Positions 8,922 through 18,083 of a stretch of DNA of 64,000 nt are shown here, piece after piece (position 1 is the stretch's first letter; each line of letters starts with the position of its first letter). The position numbers and the translations under genes are program-made. The notes beneath the pieces were generated by a model, which was not told the DNA's origin, made no database searches, and saw only the letters and a program-made list of their open reading frames with translations. The stretch comes from Streptomyces sp. SAJ15 (lineage in GTDB: Bacteria > Actinomycetota > Actinomycetes > Streptomycetales > Streptomycetaceae), in contig NZ_NISY01000003.1 in assembly GCF_007595705.1 (NCBI RefSeq), positions 186,001 through 250,000 on the forward strand, written 5' to 3'.

Positions 8922-10358
8922 TCAGCGGGCGGCGGGGGTCTCCGCGCGGTCGGCGGCGACCGCGTCTCCCGCTGCCGTGACCACGCCCGGTCGGCGGCCG
9001 GACCGCAGTCCGAAGGCGCCGACGACGGCGGCGAGCAGCGCGGTGACCACCGGGACGACGAGGCCGGCGTGGTAGCCGTCGAGCAGCGTCGCGGGGCTGT
9101 TCCCGTCGGTGGCCGCGACGTCGACCGCGGTGACGGTGGAGAGGCCGAGCGCGGCACCGAACTGGAAGGAGGTGTAGAGCAGACCGCCGGCCAGGCCCTG
9201 TTCCTCCGCCCGGACGCCCTCCGTGGCGACGATGGTCAGCGGGCCGTACGCCAGCGCGAAGCCGAGGCTGAGGAGGACCAGGCTCGGCAGCATCATCGGA
9301 TACGTCCAGTCGGCGCCGACCGGCAGGAACAACCCGTACGCGAGCGCCGCCAGCAGCAGCCCGCCGAAGATCACCCGGGCGTTGCCGAACCGGTCGACCA
9401 GCTTGGGGGTGAGGGTGGGCGACAGGACCGAGTCGAGGCCGATGACGACCATCGCGAGGCTCGTCTGGAGCGTGGACCAGCCGCGCAGCTCCTGGAGGTA
9501 GAGCACCACGAGGAACTGGAAGCCGAAGAAGCCGGCGGCGAAGAGCAGTCCCACGACGTTGGCGCGGACCAGCGGGCCGCCGCGGAGGAGGCCGAGGCGG
9601 ACCAGCGGGGCGGCGGCGCGGCGCTCGACGGCGACGAAGGCGGCGAAGAGGGCCAGCCCGGCGGCGAGGGTGCCGATGGTCTGGCCGAGGCTCGCGTGGG
9701 CGGCGCGCTCGACGCCCAGGACCAGCAGCACGATGGCCGCGGTGACGCTCACCGCGCCCGCCAGATCGACGCGCTGCCCGGTCCGGTCCGGCCGGGGCGA
9801 GGCGGGCACCAGCGTCAGCGCGCCGACCAGGATGACCGCGGAGAGGGCGACGGGGGCGAAGAACACCCAGCGCCAGTCGACCGCGGTGAGCAGCCCGCCG
9901 ACGACCAGGCCGACGGAGAAGCCGCCGGCCGCGGTCCCGGAGTAGATCAGCAACGCCTTGTTGCGCTGCGGCCCCTCCGCGAAGCTCGTGGTGATGATGG
10001 ACAGGCCGGCCGGCGTCATGAAGGCGGCCGCCACCCCGGTGACGAACCGCGCGGTGATCAGCATCCAGCCCTCGGTGGCGAATCCGCCCAGGCCGGAGAA
10101 GAGCAGGAAGACCGTCAGCCAGAAGACGAACATCCGACGGCGCCCGAAGAGGTCGGCCGCGCGGCCGCCCAGCAGCATGAAGCCGCCGTAGCCGAGGACG
10201 TAGGCGCTCATCACCCACTGGAGTTCGCCGGTGGACATGCCGAGCTCGGCGCGGATCGACGGCAGGGCCACGTTGAGCATGGCCACGTCGATGCCCTCCA
10301 GGAAGATCGCCCCGCACAGGACGAACAGCACGCCCCAATTTCTCGCGCTCATCTGCAT
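8922..10358 (-). CDS. MFS transporter, DHA2 (14-helix drug:H+ antiporter) family
   Basis: 478 residues with about 14 hydrophobic segments. Conserved motifs include the cytosolic loop 2-3 motif GGRAADLFGRRRMF (about residues 64-77) and the helix-5 motif of exporters (GLVVGGLLTAVDWRWVFF near 155-172). Family role is proton-driven export of drugs or metabolites; substrate unknown. It is divergent from the LysR-type regulator that starts at 10509, a classic regulator/exporter pair. Confidence 0.9.
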   Translation of the reverse strand: MQMSARNWGVLFVLCGAIFLEGIDVAMLNVALPSIRAELGMSTGELQWVMSAYVLGYGGFMLLGGRAADLFGRRRMFVFWLTVFLLFSGLGGFATEGWMLITARFVTGVAAAFMTPAGLSIITTSFAEGPQRNKALLIYSGTAAGGFSVGLVVGGLLTAVDWRWVFFAPVALSAVILVGALTLVPASPRPDRTGQRVDLAGAVSVTAAIVLLVLGVERAAHASLGQTIGTLAAGLALFAAFVAVERRAAAPLVRLGLLRGGPLVRANVVGLLFAAGFFGFQFLVVLYLQELRGWSTLQTSLAMVVIGLDSVLSPTLTPKLVDRFGNARVIFGGLLLAALAYGLFLPVGADWTYPMMLPSLVLLSLGFALAYGPLTIVATEGVRAEEQGLAGGLLYTSFQFGAALGLSTVTAVDVAATDGNSPATLLDGYHAGLVVPVVTALLAAVVGAFGLRSGRRPGVVTAAGDAVAADRAETPAAR

Positions 10359-10508
10359 TTCCGTGATTCCTCTGGTCGGTCGAGACGGTGATGGCGGGGG
10401 AAGTTCTCCGCCCGACCACCATCGATCGGCCGAGGAGGGGGAACAACGGCGAAGATCGCAATGTTGGTTCAGTCAGGCTTACCGATCCGCGGGACCGAAG
10501 GGGCGGCC

Positions 10509-11477
10509 ATGGAGCGCGACGAACTGGAGTGCTTCCTGATCCTCGCCGAGGAGCTGCACTTCGGGCGCACCGCGGACCGCATGCGGCTGTCCCGGGCCCG
10601 GGTGAGCCAGCTGGTGCGGCGGCTCGAACGTCGCGTCGGCGCCCCGCTGTTCGCCCGCACCAGCCGCCGGGTCGCCCTCACCGCCCTCGGGCGGCAGCTC
10701 CGCGAGGACCTCGCCCCGCACCATCGCGCGATCGACGCGGCCGTCGCCAGGGCCGCCGCCACCGCGCGCGGCGTCAGCGGGGTGCTGCACGTCGGCTTCT
10801 CCAGTCCGCTGGCCGGGGAGGTCGTGATGAAGGCGGCCGAGGCGCTGCGCGCCGGCCACCCCGGGCTCGACGTCGAGATCTGCGAGGTGCCGCTGGCGGA
10901 CCCCTACGGGCCGTTGCGCAAGGGCGACTTCGACATCCAGCTCATCGAGCTGCCCGTGCGGGAGCCGGACCTGGGCGAGGGTCCCGCGCTGCTCACCGAG
11001 GAGCGGGTGCTGGCCGTCGCGGCCGGGCATCCGCTCGCCGCCCGGCGGCGGGTCTCGCTCGAAGAGCTGGCCGAGGTGCCCCTGCTGACCGTCGAGGGCG
11101 AACTCCCCGAGTACCGACGGGAGCACCACGGCCCCGCGCGGACCCCGAACGGCCGACCCATCCCCCGCGGCCCGGGCATCACCAGCCTCCAGGAGGCGCT
11201 GATGCTGGTCGCGGCGGGCAAGGGCGCGTTCCTCACCACCGCGCACACCGCCGCCTATCACCCCCGTCCCGGGGTCGCCTACCTGCCGCTGGACGACGCG
11301 GCCCCGGTCGGCTACGGACTGGTGTGGCGGGCGGCCGACAGCACCGGCGCAGTGCGGGCCTTCGCCCGCACGGCGCTGAAGACGGCCCAGCCGTCCGAGC
11401 CGGCCCGGGGGGCGTCCGAGCCGGCCCGGGGCACGGCCCGGCGCCGGGTCGCGGAGCCGGCCGGGGCCCCGGCCTGA
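10509..11477 (+). CDS. LysR-family transcriptional regulator
   Basis: 322 residues. N-terminal winged helix-turn-helix (ELECFLILAEELHFGRTADRMRLSRARVSQLVRRLE) is canonical LTTR, followed by the periplasmic-binding-protein-like effector domain (VLHVGFSSPLAGEVVMKA...). Start set at the ATG at 10509 because the HTH begins directly after it. The last 30 residues (repeated PSEPARG) are low complexity. The 150-bp divergent spacer to the MFS gene should hold its operator; I could not pick out one clear T-N11-A dyad. Confidence 0.9.
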   Translation: MERDELECFLILAEELHFGRTADRMRLSRARVSQLVRRLERRVGAPLFARTSRRVALTALGRQLREDLAPHHRAIDAAVARAAATARGVSGVLHVGFSSPLAGEVVMKAAEALRAGHPGLDVEICEVPLADPYGPLRKGDFDIQLIELPVREPDLGEGPALLTEERVLAVAAGHPLAARRRVSLEELAEVPLLTVEGELPEYRREHHGPARTPNGRPIPRGPGITSLQEALMLVAAGKGAFLTTAHTAAYHPRPGVAYLPLDDAAPVGYGLVWRAADSTGAVRAFARTALKTAQPSEPARGASEPARGTARRRVAEPAGAPA

Positions 11478-11499
11478 AGCGGACCGTCGCCGACCGGGC

Positions 11500-12753
11500 T
11501 CAGTCCACGAGGCGGTCGAAGGTGATGTTCAGATGCCGCGGGCCGCGCAGCACCGCGTTCCGGCGGTAGGGCGGTGGGTCCTCGACCAGGTGCGGGTCCT
11601 CCAGCCGGCGGGCCAGCTCGGCGAGGGCGATCTGTGCTTCGAGTCGGGCCAGCGGGGCGCCGAAGCAGCTGTGGATTCCGCTGCCGAAGCCCAGGTGCTG
11701 GATGTCCGGGCGGTCGGGGTCGAAGCGGTCGGGGTCGGCGAAGCGCCGCGGATCGCGGTTGCCCGAGGCCAGGATCAGCCAGAGCGAGGCCCCCTTGGGG
11801 ACGGTGGTGCCGGCGATCTCGATGTCGGCGAGGGTGGTGCGCTGGGGCAGCAGTTGCACGGGTGGTTCGAAACGCAGCAGTTCCTCCACCAGCGGGACGG
11901 CCAGGCGGGGTTCGTCCCGCAGCCGCTGGAGCACCGGCGGGTTGCGCAGCAGGGTGAGCATCCCGTTGGTGATGAGGTTGACCGTGGTCTCATGGCCGGC
12001 GATCAGCAGCAGCGCGGCGGTGGTGAGCACTTCCAGATGGCTCATCTGCCCGTCCGGCCCGTGCCCGGTGGCCAGCGCGGAGAGCAGGTCGTCGCCGGGG
12101 GTGCGACGGCGCTCCTCGATCAGGCCGGAGAGGTACATCCCCAGCTCGGTACGGGCCTGCTGGGCGACGCGCCGCCGCTCGACCGGGTCCGCGGACGGGT
12201 CCGGGTCCAGGCTGGCGGCGATGGTGTCGGCCCAGGAGTGGAAGCGCGTCTCGTCCTCGCGCGGGACACCGAGCAGCCGGCAGATCACGGTCACCGGGAA
12301 CGGATAGGAGAAGGAGTCCACCAGGTCGATCCGGGTCCGGTCGCCGAAGCCGTCGATCAGGTCGGCGACGATCCGGGTGAGTTCGCCGCGCATCTCGTGG
12401 ATCCGGCGGGGGGTGTGCGGGGGGCCGAACGGGGTCATCGCCATCCGGCGCAGCCGGTCGTGCTCGGGTGGGTCGAGCCGCAGGAAGCTGGGCGGCAGCC
12501 CCGAGCCCTCCTCCTCCTCGGTCGCCCCCGCGACCTCGGGGGAGAGCCGCGCGGCCGCGGGGGACAGATTGCGGGCGTCGGAGCTGATCCGCGGATCGTG
12601 CAGCAGGCCCTGGATCTCCCAGTAGGTGCTGACCACGTACGGGCCGTCCTCCTCGTGCAGCACCGGCGTCTTCCTCAGCTCGGCATACAGGGGGTACGGG
12701 TCGGCGCGGTTGGCGTAGTCGGTGATCTGCCGCAGGAGGGTGCCGTGCGTCAT
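11500..12753 (-). CDS. Cytochrome P450
   Basis: 417 residues, full length. I-helix oxygen-activation motif LLIAGHETTV (about 249-258), ExxR pair in EELLR (Glu291/Arg294), and the heme loop FGSGIHSCFG with Cys363 as the iron ligand. A bacterial CYP105/107-like class that takes electrons from a ferredoxin. The two upstream genes on the same strand encode just such a ferredoxin and reductase, so the three form a self-sufficient monooxygenase system. Substrate unknown; no biosynthetic scaffold genes are adjacent. Confidence 0.95.
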   Translation of the reverse strand: MTHGTLLRQITDYANRADPYPLYAELRKTPVLHEEDGPYVVSTYWEIQGLLHDPRISSDARNLSPAAARLSPEVAGATEEEEGSGLPPSFLRLDPPEHDRLRRMAMTPFGPPHTPRRIHEMRGELTRIVADLIDGFGDRTRIDLVDSFSYPFPVTVICRLLGVPREDETRFHSWADTIAASLDPDPSADPVERRRVAQQARTELGMYLSGLIEERRRTPGDDLLSALATGHGPDGQMSHLEVLTTAALLLIAGHETTVNLITNGMLTLLRNPPVLQRLRDEPRLAVPLVEELLRFEPPVQLLPQRTTLADIEIAGTTVPKGASLWLILASGNRDPRRFADPDRFDPDRPDIQHLGFGSGIHSCFGAPLARLEAQIALAELARRLEDPHLVEDPPPYRRNAVLRGPRHLNITFDRLVD

Positions 12754-13077
12754 GGGGGAGTCCTTGGGCGGAGGCGGCGGAGCCGCGGGACGTGCGGGGC
12801 GGGTTCGTCGGGAGAGACGGGCGGGTCGTCGGGCGTTGCTGGTGGGTCGTCGGGCGATACCGACGGCTGATCTGGCGTACGGACGGGGTCGTCGGGCGAT
12901 ACAGGCGGGTCCTCGGTCGATACGGACGGCTGGTCTGGCGGACGGACGACGGCTGGTCTGGCGGACGGACGGACGGTCGGGGCCGCGGCGCGTCCGTCGG
13001 GCGTACGGCCGGGACCGGGCAGCGGCGAAGGCGAGTGGGGGACGGGCGGACGCGGGCGGGCCGCCGCGACGCCTCGT
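12754..13077. repeat. Degenerate tandem repeats between P450 and ferredoxin reductase
   Basis: This 324-bp spacer is filled with diverged repeats of GGTCGTCGGGCGATAC-type and GGCTGGTCTGGCGGACGGAC-type units (clearest at 12820-12990). All frames read repetitive peptides (for example SPDDPPVSPDD on the minus strand), but none has gene-like character. It separates the P450 from its redox partners, so the operon may be interrupted transcriptionally or simply carry an expanded spacer. Confidence 0.65.
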
Positions 13078-14472
13078 TCAGGCCCGCGCCGGGGTGAAGG
13101 TGATCCGCCGGTCGGTCGGCGAGTAGCCGCTGACCGTGACGGTCGGCCCGTGGGTGGGCTGCGAGGGGTCGGGGAAGCCGGCCGGGACCGGGTGCAGGCC
13201 CTCGGCCCGGCGATCCACGGTGGTGAAGGCGGGTGGGAAGGGCGCGGCCGACTCGATCTGCCGCTGGTAGAAGTCCAGCCACTTCGTCTGGTCGAAGGTG
13301 ACGGCGGCGATGATCCGGCCCTGGTAGCCGTAGACGCCGGTGAACCGGCGTTCGGCGAGCGCGCCTTGGGCGATGAGCAGTTGCTCGCCCATGGGCGGGA
13401 CGCCGACCGACTTGATGTTGACCCCGAACTGCGAGGACCAGAAGGCCGGCACGTTGAGGTGCGGACGGCGGTCGGCACTGGCATGGATCATGTTGTGCGC
13501 CGCGATCTCGGCCTGGGCGACGGCGTTCCCCCAGTGCTCCAGGGAGAGGAACTGGTACCCGAAGAGCGGATGCGGGGACCGGGCGACGTCCCCGGCCGCG
13601 AAGATGTCGTCGGTGACGATGCCGCTGGCGTCGAAGGCGCGGCAGCCGGCGTCGCACGCGATGCCGCGGGGCCCGGCGCCGAGCCCGGAGCCGGCCAGCC
13701 ACTCGGTGTTGCGGGTCGCGCCGAGCGCGACCACCGCCACATCGGCGTCGACGGTCTCGCCGTCGGCCAGATGGGCGCGGCACAGCCGCCCGGCCGAGTC
13801 CCCCTCCAGCCGGGTCACCATCGCCCCGCAGCGCAGGTCCACTCCGTGCGCGCGCTGGAGGGCGGCGGCCACCTCGCCGACCACGGCCCCGAGCGCGCCC
13901 ACCAGCGGTGCCGCGCCGCGCTCCACGACGGTGACCGGCAGCCCCCGTTCACGGCAGGCGGAGGCGATCTCCGAGCCGGTGAATCCGGCGCCGATGACCA
14001 GCACCCGGCGCGGCCCGGCGCGCAGCCGTGCGTGCAGCCGGGCCGCGTCGTCCCGGTCGCGCAGCACGAAGACCCCGTCCAGGTCGGCCTCCAACTCGTG
14101 GGGCCACGGACGGGCCCGGACCCCGGTGGTGATCAGCAGCCGGTCGTACTCCACCTGGTCGCCGTCGGCCAGCCGCACCGTGCGGGCGGCCATGTCCAGC
14201 CCGGTGGCGGCGACACCGAGCCGCCAGGTCGCGTCGATCTCCCGGCGCCGGGGGAGGGTGGTGCGGTCCGCGGCGGCCCTGCCCAGCAGCACCTGTTTGG
14301 AGAGCGGCGGCCGGTCGTACGGCTCGGCCGACTCGTCCCCGATCAGGGTGAGCGAGCCGGTGAAGCCCTCGGCGCGCAGGGTCTCGGCCGCGCGCAGCCC
14401 GGCCAGCGAGGCGCCCACGATGACGATCCGGCCCTCTCGCCGCAGCCGCTCCAGGGATCCGTCAGCGGGCAT
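13078..14472 (-). CDS. NAD(P)/FAD-dependent ferredoxin reductase
   Basis: 464 residues. An N-terminal FAD-binding GxGxxG-type loop (IVIVGASLAGLRAAETLR, residues about 14-31), a second NAD(P)-binding loop (VLVIGAGFTGSEIASACRERG) and a third FAD motif (TDDIFAAGDVAR) are in the standard order of the putidaredoxin-reductase family. It would pass electrons from NAD(P)H to the ferredoxin encoded immediately upstream. ATG at 14472 overlaps the ferredoxin end by 11 bp, implying coupling. Confidence 0.92.
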   Translation of the reverse strand: MPADGSLERLRREGRIVIVGASLAGLRAAETLRAEGFTGSLTLIGDESAEPYDRPPLSKQVLLGRAAADRTTLPRRREIDATWRLGVAATGLDMAARTVRLADGDQVEYDRLLITTGVRARPWPHELEADLDGVFVLRDRDDAARLHARLRAGPRRVLVIGAGFTGSEIASACRERGLPVTVVERGAAPLVGALGAVVGEVAAALQRAHGVDLRCGAMVTRLEGDSAGRLCRAHLADGETVDADVAVVALGATRNTEWLAGSGLGAGPRGIACDAGCRAFDASGIVTDDIFAAGDVARSPHPLFGYQFLSLEHWGNAVAQAEIAAHNMIHASADRRPHLNVPAFWSSQFGVNIKSVGVPPMGEQLLIAQGALAERRFTGVYGYQGRIIAAVTFDQTKWLDFYQRQIESAAPFPPAFTTVDRRAEGLHPVPAGFPDPSQPTHGPTVTVSGYSPTDRRITFTPARA

Positions 14473-14713
14473 CGGTGCCCACCCCCGTGGAGTCGACGCG
14501 CCCGCCGGTGCCGGTCGGGGCCTCGGTGTCCTCGACCGTGATGGCCCGGACCGGACACGCGGTCGCCGCGCGCAGCACGTTCTCCCGCTGCGCCGCGTCG
14601 GCGTGCGGGTTGTACAGCAGCGCCTCTTCGCCGTGCATGGTGAAGACGTCGGGCGCCAGGAAGGCGCACTGCGCATAGCCCTGACAGCGGACGAGATCGA
14701 CCACAAGTCTCAT
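14462..14713 (-). CDS. [3Fe-4S] ferredoxin of the P450 type
   Basis: About 83 residues from ATG 14713 (MRLVVDLVRCQGYAQC). Cysteines are spaced C-x5-C then a distant CP (ATACPVRAI). Only three cluster ligands are visible in the usual positions, typical of the single 3Fe-4S ferredoxins that serve Streptomyces P450s. An in-frame ATG at 14725 (MLGHM) is an alternative start; neither has a strong ribosome binding site. First gene of the ferredoxin-reductase-P450 set. Confidence 0.9.
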   Translation of the reverse strand: MRLVVDLVRCQGYAQCAFLAPDVFTMHGEEALLYNPHADAAQRENVLRAATACPVRAITVEDTEAPTGTGGRVDSTGVGTDAR

Positions 14714-15139
14714 ATGTCCCAGCATGGGTGGGCTCTCGTGGTCACGCGCGCACAACCGGACCAAAGGGGTGACCCCCGAAGACCGTCACCGGTTCGTGAC
14801 ATCCCTCACAGCGCATTCCGCTTCTCACCCCGCCGGATAGTAGAGAACCACCGGCCGACATTTGAGACGCGTCCCGCCCGGAATGGACATTTGTCACACA
14901 GGGCAAGGAATGCGCTGTGATCCACTCAGTGATTTCCGTCGCCTGGTCGGTGCATAAGGGGATTTGACGGTCCAACAGATTTCGTGGCGCATCCCCGTGT
15001 GCGGGAAGAGCATGCCCACTCACGCATCGCAAGAACCCTGCCGCGCTACGAGCCTGCTTAGTAACGCAGGTCATTGCCGGGCCCCTTCGGCGGTCTCCAG
15101 AATGACGGTCCCCCCACGAAAACGAGGTGAGGTCGCAAT
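14714..15139. other. Divergent promoter region with a 14-bp split inverted repeat
   Basis: 426 bp without a gene, between the ferredoxin (minus) and the CAP protein (plus). It contains TCACAGCGCATTCC at 14806-14819 and its exact reverse complement at 14907-14920, 87 bp apart, plus a local dyad GTCAC-N6-GTGAC at 14785-14800. This region must hold both divergent promoters. I looked for a ydaO-type riboswitch ahead of the secreted protein and could not find one. Confidence 0.7.
14806..14920. promoter_or_regulatory. Long-range operator candidate (two inverted 14-mers)
   Basis: Exact inverted 14-bp sequences at both ends, separated by 87 bp (about eight helical turns), in a divergent promoter. 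Could be paired operators bridged by a looping regulator, or a dyad of two opposite-facing promoters. Function is inference. Confidence 0.5.
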
Positions 15140-15808
15140 ATGACGAAGCACCGCAGGAACACCCACTACCGGAAGATAACCATCGCCGCCGTGGCCGTGG
15201 CCGCGGTCGGCATCCCGTCCGTCGCCATGGCGTGCCTGGACGATCAGGGCGGCAAGGGCGACTCCTACGGACATCACGCCTCCAAGAAGGACTGGCGCGA
15301 CGCCTCCCAGAAGGACTGGCGCGCGCAGAACGGACGCGGCGCGAAGGCCCCCGCCGACCCGGTCGCCCCGAGCGCCTCCGGCTCGCCGAGCGCCACCCCG
15401 AGCACCCCCACCTCGGGCACCACCACGCTGACCGCCGCGCAGAAGCGCGTCGTGGAACTGGTCAACGCCGAGCGCGCCAAGGCCGGCTGCTCCGCGCTGA
15501 CGGTGAACGCGAAGCTGACCCAGGCCGCGCAGGCCCACAGCAAGGACATGGCCGCGCACCAGAACATGTCGCACACCGGCTCCGACGGCTCCAACCCCGG
15601 CCAGCGGATCACCCGCGCCGGCTACAACTGGAGCACCTACGGCGAGAACGTGGCCTACGGCTACTCCACTCCCGAGAAGGTCATGCAGGGCTGGATGTCC
15701 AGCGCCGGCCACAAGCGCAACATCCTGAACTGCTCCTTCAAGGAGATCGGCGTCGGCCTGGCGCAGCCGGGCAACTACTGGACGCAGAACTTCGGAACGG
15801 CCCGCTAG
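15140..15808 (+). CDS. Secreted CAP-domain (SCP/PR-1-like) protein
   Basis: 222 residues. Signal peptide: basic N-terminus then AAVAVAAVGIPSVAMA with cleavage near residue 31. A Ser/Thr/Pro-rich linker (about 70-95) leads to a CAP domain: LVNAERAKAGCSALTVN, the histidine-bearing HSKDMAAHQNMSHTG, YGENVAYGY, and the C-terminal SAGHKRNILNCSF. Bacterial CAP proteins are extracellular and stress- or development-associated; enzymatic role unsettled. Good GAGGTGA ribosome binding site upstream. Confidence 0.92.
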   Translation: MTKHRRNTHYRKITIAAVAVAAVGIPSVAMACLDDQGGKGDSYGHHASKKDWRDASQKDWRAQNGRGAKAPADPVAPSASGSPSATPSTPTSGTTTLTAAQKRVVELVNAERAKAGCSALTVNAKLTQAAQAHSKDMAAHQNMSHTGSDGSNPGQRITRAGYNWSTYGENVAYGYSTPEKVMQGWMSSAGHKRNILNCSFKEIGVGLAQPGNYWTQNFGTAR

Positions 15809-15862
15809 AGCCGTCTCCGCTCAGACCGCCGCCAAGCCCCCTGAAACGGCGGACAGCCCGCA

Positions 15863-15897
15863 CGGGCCCCGGCCGGAGGAGATCCGGTCGGGGCCCG
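15863..15897. terminator. Bidirectional hairpin terminator
   Basis: Arms CGGGCCCCGGCCGGA and TCCGGTCGGGGCCCG around a short loop, between the convergent CAP gene and the small coupled gene ending at 15915. Confidence 0.8.
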
Positions 15898-15914
15898 CGT
15901 GGTCTTCTCGGCGG

Positions 15915-16316
15915 CTAGCGAAGGGCGATCACCGCCGCCACCGTCCCCACCGCGGCCGCGCCCGACAGGAAGGCGGCGAGGAGCCGGCGCCGCAGCACCC
16001 GGTAGACGCCCTCGTACTCGGCGCGCAGTTCGGCGCTGCGCCGCGCCACCCGCTTCAGATACGCCTTCGAGGTGTTCAGGTGGTCCTCGACGTAGAGCCG
16101 CTCGACCTCGATCCGCTGGGAGTCGGTGAGCCAGGGCATCCGCCCGCACAGCGCCCGGGCGCGCGCCTGGGCCTGGCGCTTCTCCCCCTCCCACAGCAGA
16201 TAGCCCTCGATGGCGTTGATCACCTCTGCGGGGTCCACGGACCGGGCCGCGCCGGCCGGGTCCGCCGCCCCGGCCGTCCCCCTGCCGTTCACCGCGTTGC
16301 CGTTCACCGTGGTCAT
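15915..16316 (-). CDS. Small protein coupled to ctaD, single C-terminal membrane helix
   Basis: 133 residues from the ATG at 16316. Mostly charged and helical ([36 protein letters not shown]...), with one hydrophobic segment at the C-terminus ([21 protein letters not shown]), so probably tail-anchored in the membrane. The start overlaps the oxidase subunit stop in an ATGA, implying coupled translation. Not recognised as a known oxidase subunit; its link to CtaD rests on gene order. Confidence 0.75.
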   Translation of the reverse strand: MTTVNGNAVNGRGTAGAADPAGAARSVDPAEVINAIEGYLLWEGEKRQAQARARALCGRMPWLTDSQRIEVERLYVEDHLNTSKAYLKRVARRSAELRAEYEGVYRVLRRRLLAAFLSGAAAVGTVAAVIALR

Positions 16317-17998
16317 ACGAGGGCCTCCTGCTGCTCGTCGGGCGCGTCGAGCGGGTCGGGCCCGTCCGCGTCCGCCGCGATCTCGGGGTGGTGCAGGTCG
16401 AACGCCGGGGATTCGGAGCGGATCCGCGGCAGGGCGTGGAAGTTGTGCCGCGGCGGCGGGCAGGAGGTGGCCCACTCCAGCGAACGGCCCCACCCCCAAG
16501 GGTCGTCGACCTCGACCTTCTCGCCGTACCTGGCGGTCTTCCAGACGTTGTAGAGGAACGGCAGGATCGACATGCCGAGCAGGAACGAGAAGATCGTGGA
16601 AACGGTGTTGAGCGTGGTGAATCCGTCGCCCACCAGATAGTCGGGAATGCGGCGCAGCATTCCCTGGGCGCCCAGCCAGTGCTGCACCAGGAAGGTGCCG
16701 TGGAAACCGATGAACAGCGTCCAGAACGTGATCTTCCCCAGCCGCTCGTCCAGCATCTTCCCAGTGAACTTCGGCCACCAGAAGTGGAAGCCGGCGAACA
16801 TCGCGAAGACCACCGTCCCGAAGATCACGTAGTGGAAGTGCGCCACCACGAAATACGACTCGGAGACATGGAAGTCCATCGGCGGCGAGGCCAGGATGAC
16901 ACCGGTGAGACCACCGAAGACGAAGGTGATGAGAAATCCTGTCGCCCACAGCATGGGCGTCTCGAAGCTCAGACTCCCCTTCCACATCGTGCCGATCCAG
17001 TTGAAGAACTTGATACCGGTCGGAACCGCGATCAGGAACGTCATGAAGGAGAAGAAGGGCAGCAGCACACCGCCCGTGACGTACATGTGGTGGGCCCACA
17101 CGGTCACCGACAGACCCGCGATCGAGATGGTCGCCGCGATGAGGCTGATGTAACCGAACATCGGCTTACGCGAGAACACCGGGATGACCTCGGAGACGAT
17201 GCCGAAGAACGGCAGCGCGATGATGTACACCTCGGGGTGGCCGAAGAACCAGAAGAGGTGCTGCCACAACAGCGCCCCGCCGTTGGCGGCGTCGAAGACG
17301 TGGGCGCCGAACTTGCGGTCCGCCTCCAGCGCGAAGAGCGCGGCGGCCAGCACCGGGAAGGCCAGCAGCACCAGCACACCGGTGAGCAGCACGTTCCAGG
17401 TGAAGATCGGCATGCGGAACATCGTCATGCCGGGGGCGCGCATGCAGATGATCGTGGTGATGAAGTTGACCGCGCCCAGGATGGTGCCGAACCCGGAGAG
17501 CGCCAACCCCATGATCCACATGTCGGCGCCGACGCCCGGCGAGCGGACCGCGTCCGACAGCGGGGAGTAGGCGAACCAGCCGAAGTCGGCCGCACCCTGC
17601 GGGGTGAGGAAGCCGCCGACCGCGATCAGCGAGCCGAACAGGTAGAGCCAGTAGGCGAACATGTTCAGCCGCGGGAACGCCACATCGGGCGCGCCGATCT
17701 GCAGCGGCATGATCCAGTTCGCGAAGCCCGCGAAGAGCGGGGTGGCGAACATCAGCAGCATGATCGTGCCATGCATGGTGAACGCCTGGTTGAACTGCTC
17801 GTTCGACATGATCTGCAACCCCGGGCGGGCCAGTTCGGCGCGCATGAAGAGCGCCATCACGCCGCCGACGCAGAAGAACGCGAACGAGGTGACCAGGTAG
17901 AGCGTGCCGATGGTCTTGTGATCCGTGGTGGTCAGCCACTTCACCGCCGCGGGCCGGCGGTCCTGCGTGTGCCTCATGCCCCGTAGGTGTCCGGACAC
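16313..17998 (-). CDS. ctaD: Cytochrome c oxidase subunit I (orphan paralogue)
   Basis: Heme-copper oxidase catalytic subunit, about 561 residues and 12 membrane helices. Conserved features: DHKTIGTLY at the N-terminus, the heme a ligand in FTMHGTIML, the CuB/Tyr helix motif [10 protein letters not shown], the HH pair in [10 protein letters not shown], and the paired heme ligands in [13 protein letters not shown] at 17998 has GGAGAGG upstream; ATG at 17977 is the alternative. No ctaC, ctaE or qcr genes are adjacent, so this is a stand-alone second copy rather than the main oxidase operon. Confidence 0.95.
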   Translation of the reverse strand: MSGHLRGMRHTQDRRPAAVKWLTTTDHKTIGTLYLVTSFAFFCVGGVMALFMRAELARPGLQIMSNEQFNQAFTMHGTIMLLMFATPLFAGFANWIMPLQIGAPDVAFPRLNMFAYWLYLFGSLIAVGGFLTPQGAADFGWFAYSPLSDAVRSPGVGADMWIMGLALSGFGTILGAVNFITTIICMRAPGMTMFRMPIFTWNVLLTGVLVLLAFPVLAAALFALEADRKFGAHVFDAANGGALLWQHLFWFFGHPEVYIIALPFFGIVSEVIPVFSRKPMFGYISLIAATISIAGLSVTVWAHHMYVTGGVLLPFFSFMTFLIAVPTGIKFFNWIGTMWKGSLSFETPMLWATGFLITFVFGGLTGVILASPPMDFHVSESYFVVAHFHYVIFGTVVFAMFAGFHFWWPKFTGKMLDERLGKITFWTLFIGFHGTFLVQHWLGAQGMLRRIPDYLVGDGFTTLNTVSTIFSFLLGMSILPFLYNVWKTARYGEKVEVDDPWGWGRSLEWATSCPPPRHNFHALPRIRSESPAFDLHHPEIAADADGPDPLDAPDEQQEALV

Positions 17999-18083
17999 CC
18001 CCTCTCCCTCACCGGTCCGGTCCCCGGGAAAGGTCACAGCCCCGGGGTGTGATGATCGGCGGCATGCCGGACACCAAGCGGAC

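Noticed and set aside
6008..9157. 1049-codon minus-strand frame ending in the rhodanese
   Set aside because: Only the last 211 codons, after a perfect ribosome binding site at 6643, look like protein; the rest overlaps real genes in other frames.
14980..15139. ydaO-type (cyclic di-AMP) riboswitch before the CAP gene
   Set aside because: Such riboswitches precede cell-wall genes in Streptomyces, but I could not find the conserved core elements here.
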